A DNA stretch of 64,000 nucleotides from Actinomycetota bacterium. Its GTDB lineage: Bacteria; Actinomycetota; Actinomycetes; S36-B12. The position numbers and the translations under genes were made by a program. Positions 52,465 through 61,581 of the stretch are shown here, piece by piece (position 1 is the stretch's first letter; every line of letters starts with the position of its first letter). The stretch lies in NCBI GenBank assembly GCA_016717115.1, contig JADKGE010000006.1:1-64000 (forward strand), read 5' to 3'. The notes below the pieces were generated by a model that was not told the DNA's origin, did no database searches, and saw nothing but the letters and a program-made list of their open reading frames with translations.

Positions 52465-53364
52465 TCAGGCGACCATCGGGCTGGCTCCGACACGACCCAC
52501 GGCCAGCGCCGCGAGCTCCTGACCGGCATCCACGGCCTCCACGAGCGTGGCGCCCGACAGCCACGCCGGCAGGAATCCGGCCGCGAAGGCGTCACCCGCC
52601 CCGGTCGTGTCGACGACGTCGACCGCCAGCGCCGGCCGCTCGACGGGTGAGCCGTCGGACACTGCGGACACGCCCAGCGCGCCGCGCTTGACCACGACCA
52701 AGGGCACCTCGCGGGCGAGGGAGGTGAGGGCCTGGGTGCCGACGCCCCCGGACAGGACCTCCGCCTCGGCCTCGTTGGCGACGAGCACGTCGAGGTCGGG
52801 CAGCAGGCCGCGAACGAGGGCGAGATTGGCGGCGAGGGGTACCGCCGACGCGGGGTCGAGACTCACGGTCGCGCCGAGGGTGCGGGCATGCTCGAGGGCG
52901 GCCAGCCCCGCGGCCCGGCTGCCGGGGTTGAGGAGCGCGTAGCCCGACAGATGCAGGTGGTCGAGCCGGCCCTCTCCATGCGCGGCATCGAGAGCGGCGA
53001 CCACGCGGTCGGCGTCGAGGGCGCTGTTGGCGCCTGGGTCCGGGACCATCGTCCGCTCGCGCCGGTGGTCGCCGAGGATGACGCACGTGCCCGTGCCGTG
53101 GCCCGCGACGACGTCGAGTCGGGCGTCCACGCCCAGGCCGACGAGGTTGGCGCGCAGCGCGTGGCCGAACGCATCGTCGCCCACGCACCCGATCAGCGTG
53201 ACGGTGGCGTCGGTGGCGGCCATCCATGCGGCGGTGTTGGCGGCCGAGCCGCCGGGCTGCAGGCTGACGAGGGCCGGGGTGTCGCTGCCGTAGGCGATGT
53301 CCGACTCGATGCGCGCGGTGACGTCCATCATCAGGTCGCCGATGACGACGCAGTTTCCCGGCAT
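52465..53364 (-). CDS. psuK: PfkB-family sugar kinase, probable pseudouridine kinase
   Basis: The 299-residue ribokinase-fold protein has the N-terminal VVIGDLMMDVTARIESDIAY, the sugar-binding GGSAANTAAWMAATDATVTL, and the PfkB signature VVDTTGAGDAFAAGFLPAWL with the catalytic Asp. The gene directly follows psuG with 24 bases between, which supports pseudouridine rather than ribose as substrate: it phosphorylates pseudouridine at the 5' position for PsuG. The next gene downstream is parC. Confidence 0.85.
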   Translation of the reverse strand: MPGNCVVIGDLMMDVTARIESDIAYGSDTPALVSLQPGGSAANTAAWMAATDATVTLIGCVGDDAFGHALRANLVGLGVDARLDVVAGHGTGTCVILGDHRRERTMVPDPGANSALDADRVVAALDAAHGEGRLDHLHLSGYALLNPGSRAAGLAALEHARTLGATVSLDPASAVPLAANLALVRGLLPDLDVLVANEAEAEVLSGGVGTQALTSLAREVPLVVVKRGALGVSAVSDGSPVERPALAVDVVDTTGAGDAFAAGFLPAWLSGATLVEAVDAGQELAALAVGRVGASPMVA

Positions 53365-53388
53365 CAGCTGGCGCTCCTTGCCAAGGGA

Positions 53389-54354
53389 CTACCGGTCGTC
53401 CGCGCCAGCACCCGCGTCGATGACGGCGATACGGGCCGCCAGTTCGGCGTTGCGGACGATGATCTGCTCGTTGACGATCAGGCTGGCGCCGTGCGTCGCG
53501 CGGTGGAAGTGGTCGAGCAGGAACGGCGTGACGTCCTTGCCGGTGATGTTGCGGGCCGACGCGAGCCGCAGGCCCTCCTCGAGCACGTGGTCGTGGACGT
53601 CGGGGTCGAGTTGCTCGGACTCCGGCAGCGGGTTGGCGACCACGAGGGCAGACGGGATCCGCAGGGTGTCGCGCACCTTCATGATGTCGGCTACGGCGGC
53701 CGCGTCCTGGGCGGACCAGAACACGGGGAAGCCCGAGTCGGTGAGGTAGAAGCCGGGGAAGCGGTTGGTGGCGTAGCCGAGGACGCCGACATTGAGGGTC
53801 TCGAGGCGCTCGAGGGTGGCGCCGACGTCGAGGATCGACTTCACGCCCGAGCAGACGACCGTCATGGGGGTCACGGCGAGCGTGTTCAGGTCGGCGGACT
53901 CGTCCCAGCTGTCGCGGGCCTGACGGTGGACGCCGCCGAGGCCGCCGGTGGCGAAGACCCGCAGGCCGGCGAGGGAGGCAAGATGGCTGGTGGCCGCGAC
54001 GGTGGTGGCGCCGCTGCCGCACCGGGCGACGAGGGTCGCGATGTCGCGGACGCTGACCTTCACGACGTCGTCGCGGTTGGCCACCTGGTCGAGCGCGGAG
54101 TCGTCGAGGCCGATGAGCACCTTGCCGTCGAGGATGGCGATCGTGGCGGGGGTCGCCCCTCGGGAGCGGACGATGTCCTCGACCTCCGCGGCCACGCGCA
54201 GGTTCTCCGGCCGGGGGAGCCCGTGGCTGATGATGGTCGACTCCAGGGCCACGACCGCGGTGCCGTCCTCCAGCGCCTGACGCACCTCCGGGGCCACGAC
54301 GAAGAGGTCGGAGTCGAAGGCGTGGTTGCCCGGAACGGGCGCAGAGACGGTCAC
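53389..54354 (-). CDS. psuG: Pseudouridine-5'-phosphate glycosidase
   Basis: The 321-residue protein matches the PsuG/IndA family: VVALESTIISHGLPRPENLR, the Lys-containing VNTNDVVKVSVRDIATLV-type segment (here NRDDVVKVSVRDIATLVARC), ATGGLGGVHRQARDSWDESA, and LVVNEQIIVRNAELAARI-type end. It cleaves pseudouridine 5'-phosphate to uracil and ribose 5-phosphate. With psuK it forms the two-step pseudouridine salvage route. A minus-strand TAGGGT (54361-54366) ends six bases before the GTG start. It is divergent from the GNAT/acyl-CoA synthetase fusion. Confidence 0.92.
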   Translation of the reverse strand: MTVSAPVPGNHAFDSDLFVVAPEVRQALEDGTAVVALESTIISHGLPRPENLRVAAEVEDIVRSRGATPATIAILDGKVLIGLDDSALDQVANRDDVVKVSVRDIATLVARCGSGATTVAATSHLASLAGLRVFATGGLGGVHRQARDSWDESADLNTLAVTPMTVVCSGVKSILDVGATLERLETLNVGVLGYATNRFPGFYLTDSGFPVFWSAQDAAAVADIMKVRDTLRIPSALVVANPLPESEQLDPDVHDHVLEEGLRLASARNITGKDVTPFLLDHFHRATHGASLIVNEQIIVRNAELAARIAVIDAGAGADDR

Positions 54355-54433
54355 GCGACGACCCTACCCGCGGGCGCACCCGGTGTGCGGTGGACGGGTC
54401 GCCTCGTGGGGACAGGGGCACCACAATGGGGGC

Positions 54434-56872
54434 ATGACCGACCCGTCCGGCCCCGGCTATCCGGCCGAATGGGAGGCCGACGTACTCCTACGTGACGGCC
54501 ATCCGGTGCACCTGCGCCCCATCACCCCCGGCGACGCCGAGCGCCTGCGAGAGTTCCACGCCTCCCTGTCGGGTCGCACGGTCTACTTCCGCTTCTTCTC
54601 GGTGAAGCCCGAGCTCACCGAGCACGACGTGCACTACTTCACCGAGGTCGACTACCGCGATCGTGTCGCCCTCATCGCCCTGGACGCGGGCGAGATGATC
54701 GGAGTGGGCAGGTTCGACGTCATCGGTGACGGCACCGCTGAAGTGGCGTTCGTCATCCGCGACGACGCGCAGGGCCGTGGACTGGGTTCTGTGCTGCTCG
54801 AGCACCTGACCGCTGCGGCGCGCGAGGTGGGGGTGCACCGGTTCGTGGCGGAGGTGCTCCCGGACAACGTGCGCATGATCGCCACCTTCCGCGAGGCCGG
54901 CTACGAGGTGAAGCAGCGCCGGGAGGAGGACGTGCTGGCCGTGTCCTTCGACATCGAGCCGACCTCGACCAGCGTCGCGGTCATGGAGGCTCGCGAGCAA
55001 CGGGCCGAGGCTCGGTCCGTGCATCGCCTCCTGCACCCCGCCCGAATCGCGATCGTGGGGGCGTCGCGCACGCCCGGTGGCCTCGGCCACGCGGTGCTTC
55101 GGCACCTGGTCGACGGCGGCTATCGGGGCGACATCGTGGCGGTGCACCCCGAGGTCGACGCCATCGCGGGCGTCCGGTGCGTGCGGTCTCTCACCGACGT
55201 GGGCGAGCCGATCGACCTGGTCGTCGTCATCGTCCGGGCCCCCAGGGTCGCCGCGGTGATCGAGGACGCGGAGCGCGCCGGGGTGCACGGCCTGGTGGTG
55301 GTGTCGGGCGGGTTCGGTGACTCGGGACCCGACGGGCTGGAGCTGCAGGCGCGACTGGTCGAGCTGGTGCGCCGCACGGGGATGCGGCTCGTGGGACCCA
55401 ATGCTCTCGGGGTGATCAACACGGCCCCCGAGATCCTGATGAACGCCTCCCTCGTCACGCAGATGCCGCCCGCCGGCCGCGTCGGCTTCTTCAGCCAGTC
55501 CGGCGCCCTGGGCGGATCGATCCTGGAGCGATTCCGCCGCCGAGGCCTGGGGCTCTCGACGTTCGTCTCGGCCGGCAACCGGGCCGACATCTCCGGCAAC
55601 GACCTCCTGCAGTACTGGGAGAAGGACCCCGACACCGAGCTCGTGATGCTCCACCTGGAGACCATCGGCAACGCACGCAAGTTCGCCCGGATCGTGCATC
55701 GCCTCTCGGCCTCGAAGCCGGTGGTGATGGTGCGCACCGGTGGAGCCGGACAGCGCCACCCGCTGGGTCATGCGGTCGGCCGCACCGAGCTCACCCAGCG
55801 CGCCGTCGACCAGATCCTCGGCGACTGCGGCCTCGTTGTCGTGGAGACCATCGACCAGCTCATCGACGTCGCCCGTGTCGCGAGCAGCCAGCCGTTGCCC
55901 GCGGGCCCCGGGCTGGCGATCGTCGGCAATAGCGACGCCCTCGCCGTGATGGCCGTCAACGCGTGCGAGCACACCGTCCTGCGCGTCGCGGGGGAGCCGG
56001 TGATCTTCGCCCGACAGGAGTCGCCGGAGGCCTACGAGGCGGCCATCTCCGCCGCCCTGGCGGACCCGCTCGTCGGTTCCGTCCTGGCCATCTACGTGCC
56101 CCCCATCGAGGCATCCTCGGACGACCGCATCCGGGCGATGCTGCGCCACTGCGCCCGGCGCCGCGACGGCGCCACCGACGCGAAGCCGGTCGTGGCCGTC
56201 ATGGTCGGCCTGGAGGAGGACCAGCCGCCCGACGACGTGCCCGCCTTCCGCGACGTCGAGGACGCCCTGCGGGCGCTGAACGCCGTGACCCGCTACGCGT
56301 TGTGGAAGCAGTCGCCGGCCCAGCAGCGCGACGAGGCGGCCGCCGACGCGGCGGCACCGTCGGTGCCCAGGGAGTCCGTCGACCTGCCCGGTTCCGGGAT
56401 CCTGACCGGCCCGGAGGCTCAGGCGCTGCTGGGTCGACTCGGGATCGACGTCGGCCTGGATCCCGACAGCCCGGGCGCCCTGGGCCTGCGCGTCCGCCTG
56501 TTCGAGGATCCGCTCTTCGGCCCGGTGATCGCGGTGGGTGTCGATGATCCCGTCGCCGATGCCCTGGACGACCGGTCGTACCGGCTGGCGCCGGTGAGCA
56601 TCGCCGGCGCCAACGCCCTGCTCGAGGACGTGGCGTCCCTGTCCGTGGCCCTTCCCCCGACGGACCCCGAGCGAGGGGCCGCGCGCGGCGCATTGGCCGT
56701 GCTGGTGAGTGCGGTCAGTGACCTGGCCGGGAGCCACCCGGGGATCGTCGGCGTCGACGCCCGCCGCGTCTGCGCGACGCACGAGGACGGCGCCGGTGCC
56801 GTGGCGCGCTCCCTAACCGTCGACGTCGCGACCGCGCCGGCCAGCATCGAACCGAGTGCCCGCAGGATCTAG
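54434..56872 (+). CDS. GNAT acetyltransferase fused to NDP-forming acyl-CoA synthetase domains (protein acetyltransferase Pat-like)
   Basis: The 812-residue fusion has an N-terminal GNAT domain (about 10-175; VAFVIRDDAQGRGLGSVLLE for acetyl-CoA binding). Next are a CoA-binding Rossmann domain (about 195-320; AIVGASRTPGGLGHAVLRHL), a succinyl-CoA-ligase-like domain (GRVGFFSQSGALGGSILERF, with the SQSGA element) and a C-terminal ATP-grasp remnant. The ATP-grasp part jumps from LLGRLGIDVGLDPDSPG to GLRVRLFEDPLFGPV with no nucleotide-binding core. It probably acts as a lysine acetyltransferase regulated through the CoA domains. The ATG at 54434 follows CACAAT by six bases. Confidence 0.9.
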   Translation: MTDPSGPGYPAEWEADVLLRDGHPVHLRPITPGDAERLREFHASLSGRTVYFRFFSVKPELTEHDVHYFTEVDYRDRVALIALDAGEMIGVGRFDVIGDGTAEVAFVIRDDAQGRGLGSVLLEHLTAAAREVGVHRFVAEVLPDNVRMIATFREAGYEVKQRREEDVLAVSFDIEPTSTSVAVMEAREQRAEARSVHRLLHPARIAIVGASRTPGGLGHAVLRHLVDGGYRGDIVAVHPEVDAIAGVRCVRSLTDVGEPIDLVVVIVRAPRVAAVIEDAERAGVHGLVVVSGGFGDSGPDGLELQARLVELVRRTGMRLVGPNALGVINTAPEILMNASLVTQMPPAGRVGFFSQSGALGGSILERFRRRGLGLSTFVSAGNRADISGNDLLQYWEKDPDTELVMLHLETIGNARKFARIVHRLSASKPVVMVRTGGAGQRHPLGHAVGRTELTQRAVDQILGDCGLVVVETIDQLIDVARVASSQPLPAGPGLAIVGNSDALAVMAVNACEHTVLRVAGEPVIFARQESPEAYEAAISAALADPLVGSVLAIYVPPIEASSDDRIRAMLRHCARRRDGATDAKPVVAVMVGLEEDQPPDDVPAFRDVEDALRALNAVTRYALWKQSPAQQRDEAAADAAAPSVPRESVDLPGSGILTGPEAQALLGRLGIDVGLDPDSPGALGLRVRLFEDPLFGPVIAVGVDDPVADALDDRSYRLAPVSIAGANALLEDVASLSVALPPTDPERGAARGALAVLVSAVSDLAGSHPGIVGVDARRVCATHEDGAGAVARSLTVDVATAPASIEPSARRI

Positions 56873-56907
56873 CCGGTGCGCGGCGGCCGGCGTGGAACAA
56901 TGACGCC

Positions 56908-57492
56908 ATGACTGACGCCGCCCTCGCCCAGCAACTGCGCTCGGACATCCAGAAGTCCGGGTACTACCCCGACCTGGTGGCCGACGCCCTGGACACCGCA
57001 CTTGCGGGGGAGCCGCTGGCGTCCTACGTGGTCCATCACGAGGCGACGTTCGACCGCGACGAGCTGCGACGCCATGTCACCGTGCTCGCGCTGACGCCGA
57101 CGCGCCTCATCGTCGGGCACACCGACGAGCACCCCGTCGACGAGACCAACGAGAAGCCGTATGCGTCGGCGTCGACCGAGGCGGTGCGCATCGAGCGCGT
57201 CGACTCCGTCGTCGTCACCCGAGTGGTCAGCGACCCGGCCGTCCATCGGCCCGGCGGCCCGGCTGCGGAGGTCGTCCTCACGATCGGCTGGGGCGCGGTC
57301 AGCCGGATCGACCTCGAGCCGGCCAGTTGCGGCGACCCCCAGTGCGAGGCCGACCACGGGTACACCGGGACGGCCAGCAACGACGACCTGTCGGTGCGTG
57401 TGTCGGAGGCGGCCGACGGCGCCGAGGTCGTGCGCCAGGTGCTGGCCTTCGCCTCGGCCCTCTCGGAGGCCACGGCCGAGCGGACGCGCTGA
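56908..57492 (+). CDS. DUF5998 family protein
   Basis: The 194-residue protein begins MTDAALAQQLRSDIQKSGYY and contains YVVHHEATFDRDELRRHVTV, LALTPTRLIVGHTDEHPVDE and the C-terminal block DLEPASCGDPQCEADHGYTG with a CxxxxC pair. This matches DUF5998, an actinobacterial family located before the same phosphatase and thymidine kinase genes in Streptomyces. The function is unknown. AACAAT (56896-56901) ends six bases before the ATG. The phosphatase follows after four bases. Confidence 0.88.
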   Translation: MTDAALAQQLRSDIQKSGYYPDLVADALDTALAGEPLASYVVHHEATFDRDELRRHVTVLALTPTRLIVGHTDEHPVDETNEKPYASASTEAVRIERVDSVVVTRVVSDPAVHRPGGPAAEVVLTIGWGAVSRIDLEPASCGDPQCEADHGYTGTASNDDLSVRVSEAADGAEVVRQVLAFASALSEATAERTR

Positions 57493-57496
57493 CCGG

Positions 57497-58588
57497 GTGC
57501 CGCGTCTTACCCTCGCCGACGTCGGGACGTCCGCGGCAGCGGCGATCGGCGTGCCCGGATTCCGCGACACGCTGCTCGTTGGACCCTGCGAGCAGGTCGT
57601 CGTGTGCCTCATCGACGGTCTGGGGTGGAACCTGCTGGCCGGGCACCGCCAGCATGCCCCGAACCTGACCGCCCTGTCGGGCGGCACCGTGGACGCCGCG
57701 TTCCCCACGACGACACCCGTGGGGCTCGGTGCCTTCGGTACCGGCCTCCTGCCCGGGGCGCACGGTCTCGTGGGGGCCTCCTTCTTCCTGCCCGAGACGG
57801 GCGCGATTCTCAGTCCCCTGCACTGGGGCGACGACCCCCCCCCCGTGGTGATCCAGCCCGAGCCCACGGTCTTCGAGCAGGTGGCGCGCAGTGGGGCGCG
57901 GATGACGACCGTGTCGCCCGAGGCGTACCGCGACTCTGGCCTGACCCGTGCGGTGCTGCGCGGGGCCGACTACCGCGGTGCGGAGGCCATCGAGGATCGG
58001 CTGGATCAGGTGAGCAGCGTCCTATCGGTGGGCGGGCCCAGCTTCACCTACGTGTACTGGTTCGAGCTCGACCGCATCGGCCACGAGTTCGGCGTCGACA
58101 GCGACCAGTGGCGCGACGCTCTGGGCCGCGCCGACGCGCTCGTCGGCCGGCTCGTCGATGCCCTGCCCGTCGGAGCAACCCTTGTCGTCACGGCCGACCA
58201 CGGGATGGTCGACTGCCCGCCGGGGGAGCGGATCCAGATCGAGGAGGATGCCGCCCTCATGCTCGGGGTCGAGAGGGTCGCCGGTGAGCCCCGGGCCAGG
58301 CATGTGTACTGCGTCGAGGGAGCTGCCCCCGATGTGGCTGCCGCCTGGCGGGAGGTACTGGGGGAGCGGGCGCAGGTGCTCACTCGTGCAGACATCGTCG
58401 ACGGGGGGCTGATGGGCCACGTCGACCCATCACTCGTCGAGCGGATCGGCGACGTCATGGCCGTCTCGCGGGGAGCGGCCATGCTCGCCAGCAAGGTGGA
58501 CACGACGGTGTCGCGCCTGCTGGGCCAGCATGGCGCGCTGACCGCCGATGAGGTTCTCATCCCCGCGCTCGTGCACCGCCGCGCCTGA
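57497..58588 (+). CDS. Nucleotide pyrophosphatase/alkaline phosphatase superfamily protein
   Basis: The 363-residue protein has the two-metal phosphoesterase core: VVVCLIDGLGWNLL (first Asp), AAFPTTTPVGLGAFGTGLLP (nucleophile Thr), WFELDRIGHEFG, and VVTADHGMVDCPPGERIQI (Asp-His metal pair). It is type I phosphodiesterase/nucleotide pyrophosphatase-like, cytosolic, without a signal peptide. The GTG start lies four bases after the DUF5998 stop. The substrate is unknown; homologues sit beside DUF5998 and thymidine kinase, so a nucleotide role is plausible. Confidence 0.88.
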   Translation: MPRLTLADVGTSAAAAIGVPGFRDTLLVGPCEQVVVCLIDGLGWNLLAGHRQHAPNLTALSGGTVDAAFPTTTPVGLGAFGTGLLPGAHGLVGASFFLPETGAILSPLHWGDDPPPVVIQPEPTVFEQVARSGARMTTVSPEAYRDSGLTRAVLRGADYRGAEAIEDRLDQVSSVLSVGGPSFTYVYWFELDRIGHEFGVDSDQWRDALGRADALVGRLVDALPVGATLVVTADHGMVDCPPGERIQIEEDAALMLGVERVAGEPRARHVYCVEGAAPDVAAAWREVLGERAQVLTRADIVDGGLMGHVDPSLVERIGDVMAVSRGAAMLASKVDTTVSRLLGQHGALTADEVLIPALVHRRA

Positions 58589-58613
58589 CGGGTGCGTCTG
58601 GCACGATGTGCGC

Positions 58614-59255
58614 GTGGCGGAGCTGATCTTCTACGCGGGCACGATGGACTGTGGCAAGTCCACGCTCGCCCTGCAGACCGACCACAACCATGCGTCGCGG
58701 GGTCGGGCGGGCATCGTGTTCACCCGCCTCGACCGTGCCGGCGAGTCGGTGCTGTCCAGCCGCCTCGGCCTCGAGGTGCCGGCCGTGGAGGTGGACGGAG
58801 CCCTCGACCTTCGCGCCTACGTCGTGGAGCGGCTGTCCGCCGGAACGCGCGTCGACTACCTCATCTGCGACGAGGCCCAGTTCTACTCCGAGGCGCAGGT
58901 CGACCAGCTCGCGGAGATCGTCGACGACCTGGGCATCGACGTGTACGCCTTCGGGATCATGACCGACTTCCGCACCCGGCTGTTCCCGGGCTCAGCGCGG
59001 CTCGTCGAGCTCTCCGACCGCGTCCAGGTGCTTCAGGTGGAGGCCCTGTGCTGGTGCGGCGCCCGGGCGATCCACAACGCCCGCACCGTCGACGGTCACA
59101 TGGTGGTGGAGGGCAGCCAGGTCATGGTCGGCGACACCGGCGCTGCTGGCACCGTCGCGTACGAGGTGCTGTGCCGCCATCACTACCGCACGCACACCAC
59201 AGCCGCTCGGTCCGAGCATGAGCACATGTCCGCCCAGCCGCTGCCCTTCGCCTAG
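58614..59255 (+). CDS. tdk: Thymidine kinase
   Basis: The 213-residue type II thymidine kinase has the P-loop FYAGTMDCGKSTLALQTDHN (a GTMDCGKST variant of the common GPMFSGKST), the acidic DEAQFYSEAQVD segment, FGIMTDFRTRLFPGS, and the zinc finger cysteines in CWCGARA and CRHH. It phosphorylates thymidine for salvage. CACGAT at 58602-58607 ends six bases before the GTG at 58614, which sets the start over the upstream GTG at 58608. Confidence 0.93.
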   Translation: MAELIFYAGTMDCGKSTLALQTDHNHASRGRAGIVFTRLDRAGESVLSSRLGLEVPAVEVDGALDLRAYVVERLSAGTRVDYLICDEAQFYSEAQVDQLAEIVDDLGIDVYAFGIMTDFRTRLFPGSARLVELSDRVQVLQVEALCWCGARAIHNARTVDGHMVVEGSQVMVGDTGAAGTVAYEVLCRHHYRTHTTAARSEHEHMSAQPLPFA

Positions 59256-59288
59256 CCGTACAGCGGCGGATCAGGGCTCGCGCTCAGC

Positions 59289-60215
59289 TCAGGGCTGGTC
59301 ATCGGGGCGCGTGGCCCCGAAGAGTATCTCGTCCCAGCTGGGGACGCTGGCGCGCCCGCGGCGGGCCTTCGGCTTGCGGGGTGCGGCCTTCTTGGCCGCC
59401 GGTGCCGGTGGCTGGTCGGCTGCCGGCGCGTCGGCGGGGGGCTTGTCCGACCCGCTCGGGTGGGGGATCGTCACCGTGGTGGCGGAGTGGCGCGCAGCGG
59501 TGTCGTCGGCGGGCGTGTCGTCATCGGTCTCGTCGGCGTCCGGAACCGCGACGAGCCTCGGGCGCGGGTCGGCGACCGGAGCCGGCGCGGCCGTGCCGTC
59601 GCGCTCCGCGCTAAGGCCGAGGGCATCGGTAATCGCGTCGAACTGCTCGTCGGGCGACACGTCACGACGGACACCCATGAGCAGTCGGGCATCGTCGTCT
59701 AGCGGGTGGATGTTGCGCCCGGCATGGTCGTAGGTCCACTGCGCGCTGTGGGGGCCGTCGGTACCGGTGTAGGTGGCCGACACGATCCACTTGCCATCGT
59801 CGCGGCGGAACGCGTCCCAGGTCATCGACTCGGGGTCGATGTCGTCGCCCACTGCGGCAGTGGCGGTCGCGAGGAGTGTCGTGCCGCCGCCCGAGCGACG
59901 GATCTCGACCGCCTGCGCCTGCTCGGCGATGTACGCGCGTTCGGCGAGCAGCGGCTCGGCGTAGCGAAGGACCTTGTCCACGGGCCAGCCCGTCTCGGCG
60001 GCGATGACCTCGGCCGAGGCGCCTGCGCGGACCCGAGCCTGAATCTCCCGAGGGCTGAACGTTTGCAGGGCCATCTCCAACTGACGTGAGAGCTCGTGAT
60101 CGGTGAATGCGGCGAGCCGCGGGTCGTTCGCTACGAGGAACTTAGCGCCTTTGTCATCGGAAAGGACGACTCCGTCGCCATTTGGTGTCATGCCGACGAT
60201 GGTGAGCCACCTCAC
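59289..60215 (-). CDS. sepH: SepH-like cell-division regulator (DUF3071)
   Basis: The 308-residue protein begins MRWLTIVGMTPNGDGVVLSD and has the DUF3071 domain (about 1-120), with FSPREIQARVRAGASAEVIA and PVDKVLRYAEPLLAERAYIA (a helix-turn-helix-like element), a disordered Pro/Asp/Ala-rich middle, and a short conserved C-terminal motif ARRGRASVPSWDEILFGATR. SepH binds FtsZ and promotes filament assembly in Streptomyces and mycobacteria. The GTG start overlaps the stop of the MFS gene (GTGA at 60212-60215), so it is coupled to it. Confidence 0.9.
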   Translation of the reverse strand: MRWLTIVGMTPNGDGVVLSDDKGAKFLVANDPRLAAFTDHELSRQLEMALQTFSPREIQARVRAGASAEVIAAETGWPVDKVLRYAEPLLAERAYIAEQAQAVEIRRSGGGTTLLATATAAVGDDIDPESMTWDAFRRDDGKWIVSATYTGTDGPHSAQWTYDHAGRNIHPLDDDARLLMGVRRDVSPDEQFDAITDALGLSAERDGTAAPAPVADPRPRLVAVPDADETDDDTPADDTAARHSATTVTIPHPSGSDKPPADAPAADQPPAPAAKKAAPRKPKARRGRASVPSWDEILFGATRPDDQP

Positions 60216-61567
60216 TGCCCCTCCCCTCGATCGCGCACGACATCAGGATCGTCCATCACTCCGCCGGGCGATGGCCCGGGTACCGGATCGCTGTTGAGCG
60301 GCCGACCCGGCAGGGGCTGCGCTCGGCCGGCTGACGCGCGGCGGAGCTGGCCCTGCCCGAGGGCCGCCGTCAGGCACGCCGCGCCGGCGCACAACGGGGC
60401 CAGGAGGAAGGCCGGCGTCGTGCCGGCGACGTCGATGACGATCCCGGCGATCGAGGTGCCCAGGGAGAAGCCGAGGGCGAGGCCCGAGTTGGTCCAGGTG
60501 AGTCCCTCGGTCAGCAACGGCGCTGGGACCAGTCGCTCGGTGAGGGAGAAGACGGCGATGAGCGCGGGCGCGACGGCGATCCCGGCAACGAAGGTCACCA
60601 GGGCCAACAGGGGGATGGTGCCGACCAGAGGTGACACGAGCAGGGCGAGGGCGAGGATGCCGGTGAGGCTCACGACCTGGCGGGGCAGGTCCATGCTCCA
60701 CTGGCGCGCGCCGAACACCACTCCACCGAGCAGTGAGCCGGCGGCCCACAGGCCGAGGATCAGTCCCGAGGCGCCCGACTGGCCGGCCTCCTCTGCGAAG
60801 GCGACGACGCTGACCTCGTAACTGCCGAACACCGCGCCGATGCCGAGTGACGCGACCACCATCAACGGCATCCCGGCGAGCGTCAGGGCGCTGCGGTGCC
60901 CCTCGGCCCCCTCCTGCGCCTGACCGCGGTCGGCACGGCCCGAGGGCGGCGGCTGGGTGGATTTCTGCGCGGCGAGGGCGAGCGATCCGGCCACGGTCAG
61001 CACGGCGGCGACGATGAGGGGCAGGGGGAGGGCCACGCGGAAGGCGAGGAACGCGACCAGCAGCGGGCCGATCGTGAAGATGAGCTCGTCCACGATGCTC
61101 TCGAGGGCGAACGCGCTGCGCAGCCGAACGGGGTCGGGGGCGACGAACGCCCACCGGGCCCGCACCATCGATCCGATGGCCGGCTGCGTGAGGCCGGCGA
61201 TCGCCGCCGTGACGATCTGCACGGCGACGCTCTGGTCGGTCTCGACGGCGGCGACGAACGCGAGCAGGCCTGCCGCGTGGGCCAGCGCGAACCAGGGCAG
61301 GAGCCGGCCCTGCCCGAGCTGGTCGACCCACCGGCTGGACACGAGTCCGCCGCCCGCGGCCGCCACCTGGAACGCGGCGGACAGAATTCCGGCGAGGGCG
61401 TACGAGCCGGTGCGCTCGCTTATGAGCAGGACGATGGCGAGCCCGACCATCGCCATGGGGAGCCGACCCACCAGCGCGCTCGCGGAGAACTGCCAGGCTC
61501 CCGGCAGCTCCAGGGCGCGGCGATAGGTGGTCAGCACGTGGTCGACGGTATCGGGGGACGTCGGCAC
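60212..61567 (-). CDS. Major facilitator superfamily transporter
   Basis: The 451-residue protein has about twelve membrane helices, with LVSSRWVDQLGQGRLLPWFA between helices 2 and 3 (the MFS loop 2-3 signature region), and a central polar loop (QPPPSGRADRGQAQEGAEGH, about residues 210-230). The C-terminus is a Pro/Arg-rich tail. The substrate cannot be derived. It is divergent from the inositol-phosphatase-like gene, and the sepH gene downstream overlaps its stop. Efflux of a small molecule is a reasonable guess. Confidence 0.87.
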   Translation of the reverse strand: MPTSPDTVDHVLTTYRRALELPGAWQFSASALVGRLPMAMVGLAIVLLISERTGSYALAGILSAAFQVAAAGGGLVSSRWVDQLGQGRLLPWFALAHAAGLLAFVAAVETDQSVAVQIVTAAIAGLTQPAIGSMVRARWAFVAPDPVRLRSAFALESIVDELIFTIGPLLVAFLAFRVALPLPLIVAAVLTVAGSLALAAQKSTQPPPSGRADRGQAQEGAEGHRSALTLAGMPLMVVASLGIGAVFGSYEVSVVAFAEEAGQSGASGLILGLWAAGSLLGGVVFGARQWSMDLPRQVVSLTGILALALLVSPLVGTIPLLALVTFVAGIAVAPALIAVFSLTERLVPAPLLTEGLTWTNSGLALGFSLGTSIAGIVIDVAGTTPAFLLAPLCAGAACLTAALGQGQLRRASAGRAQPLPGRPLNSDPVPGPSPGGVMDDPDVVRDRGEGQ

Positions 61568-61581
61568 GGCAGGATGGGGTC

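Noticed and set aside
54488..56782. Minus-strand open frame of 764 codons opposite the GNAT fusion
   Set aside because: It is antisense to a gene with clear motifs, is His/Arg-rich and has no recognisable fold or ribosome site.
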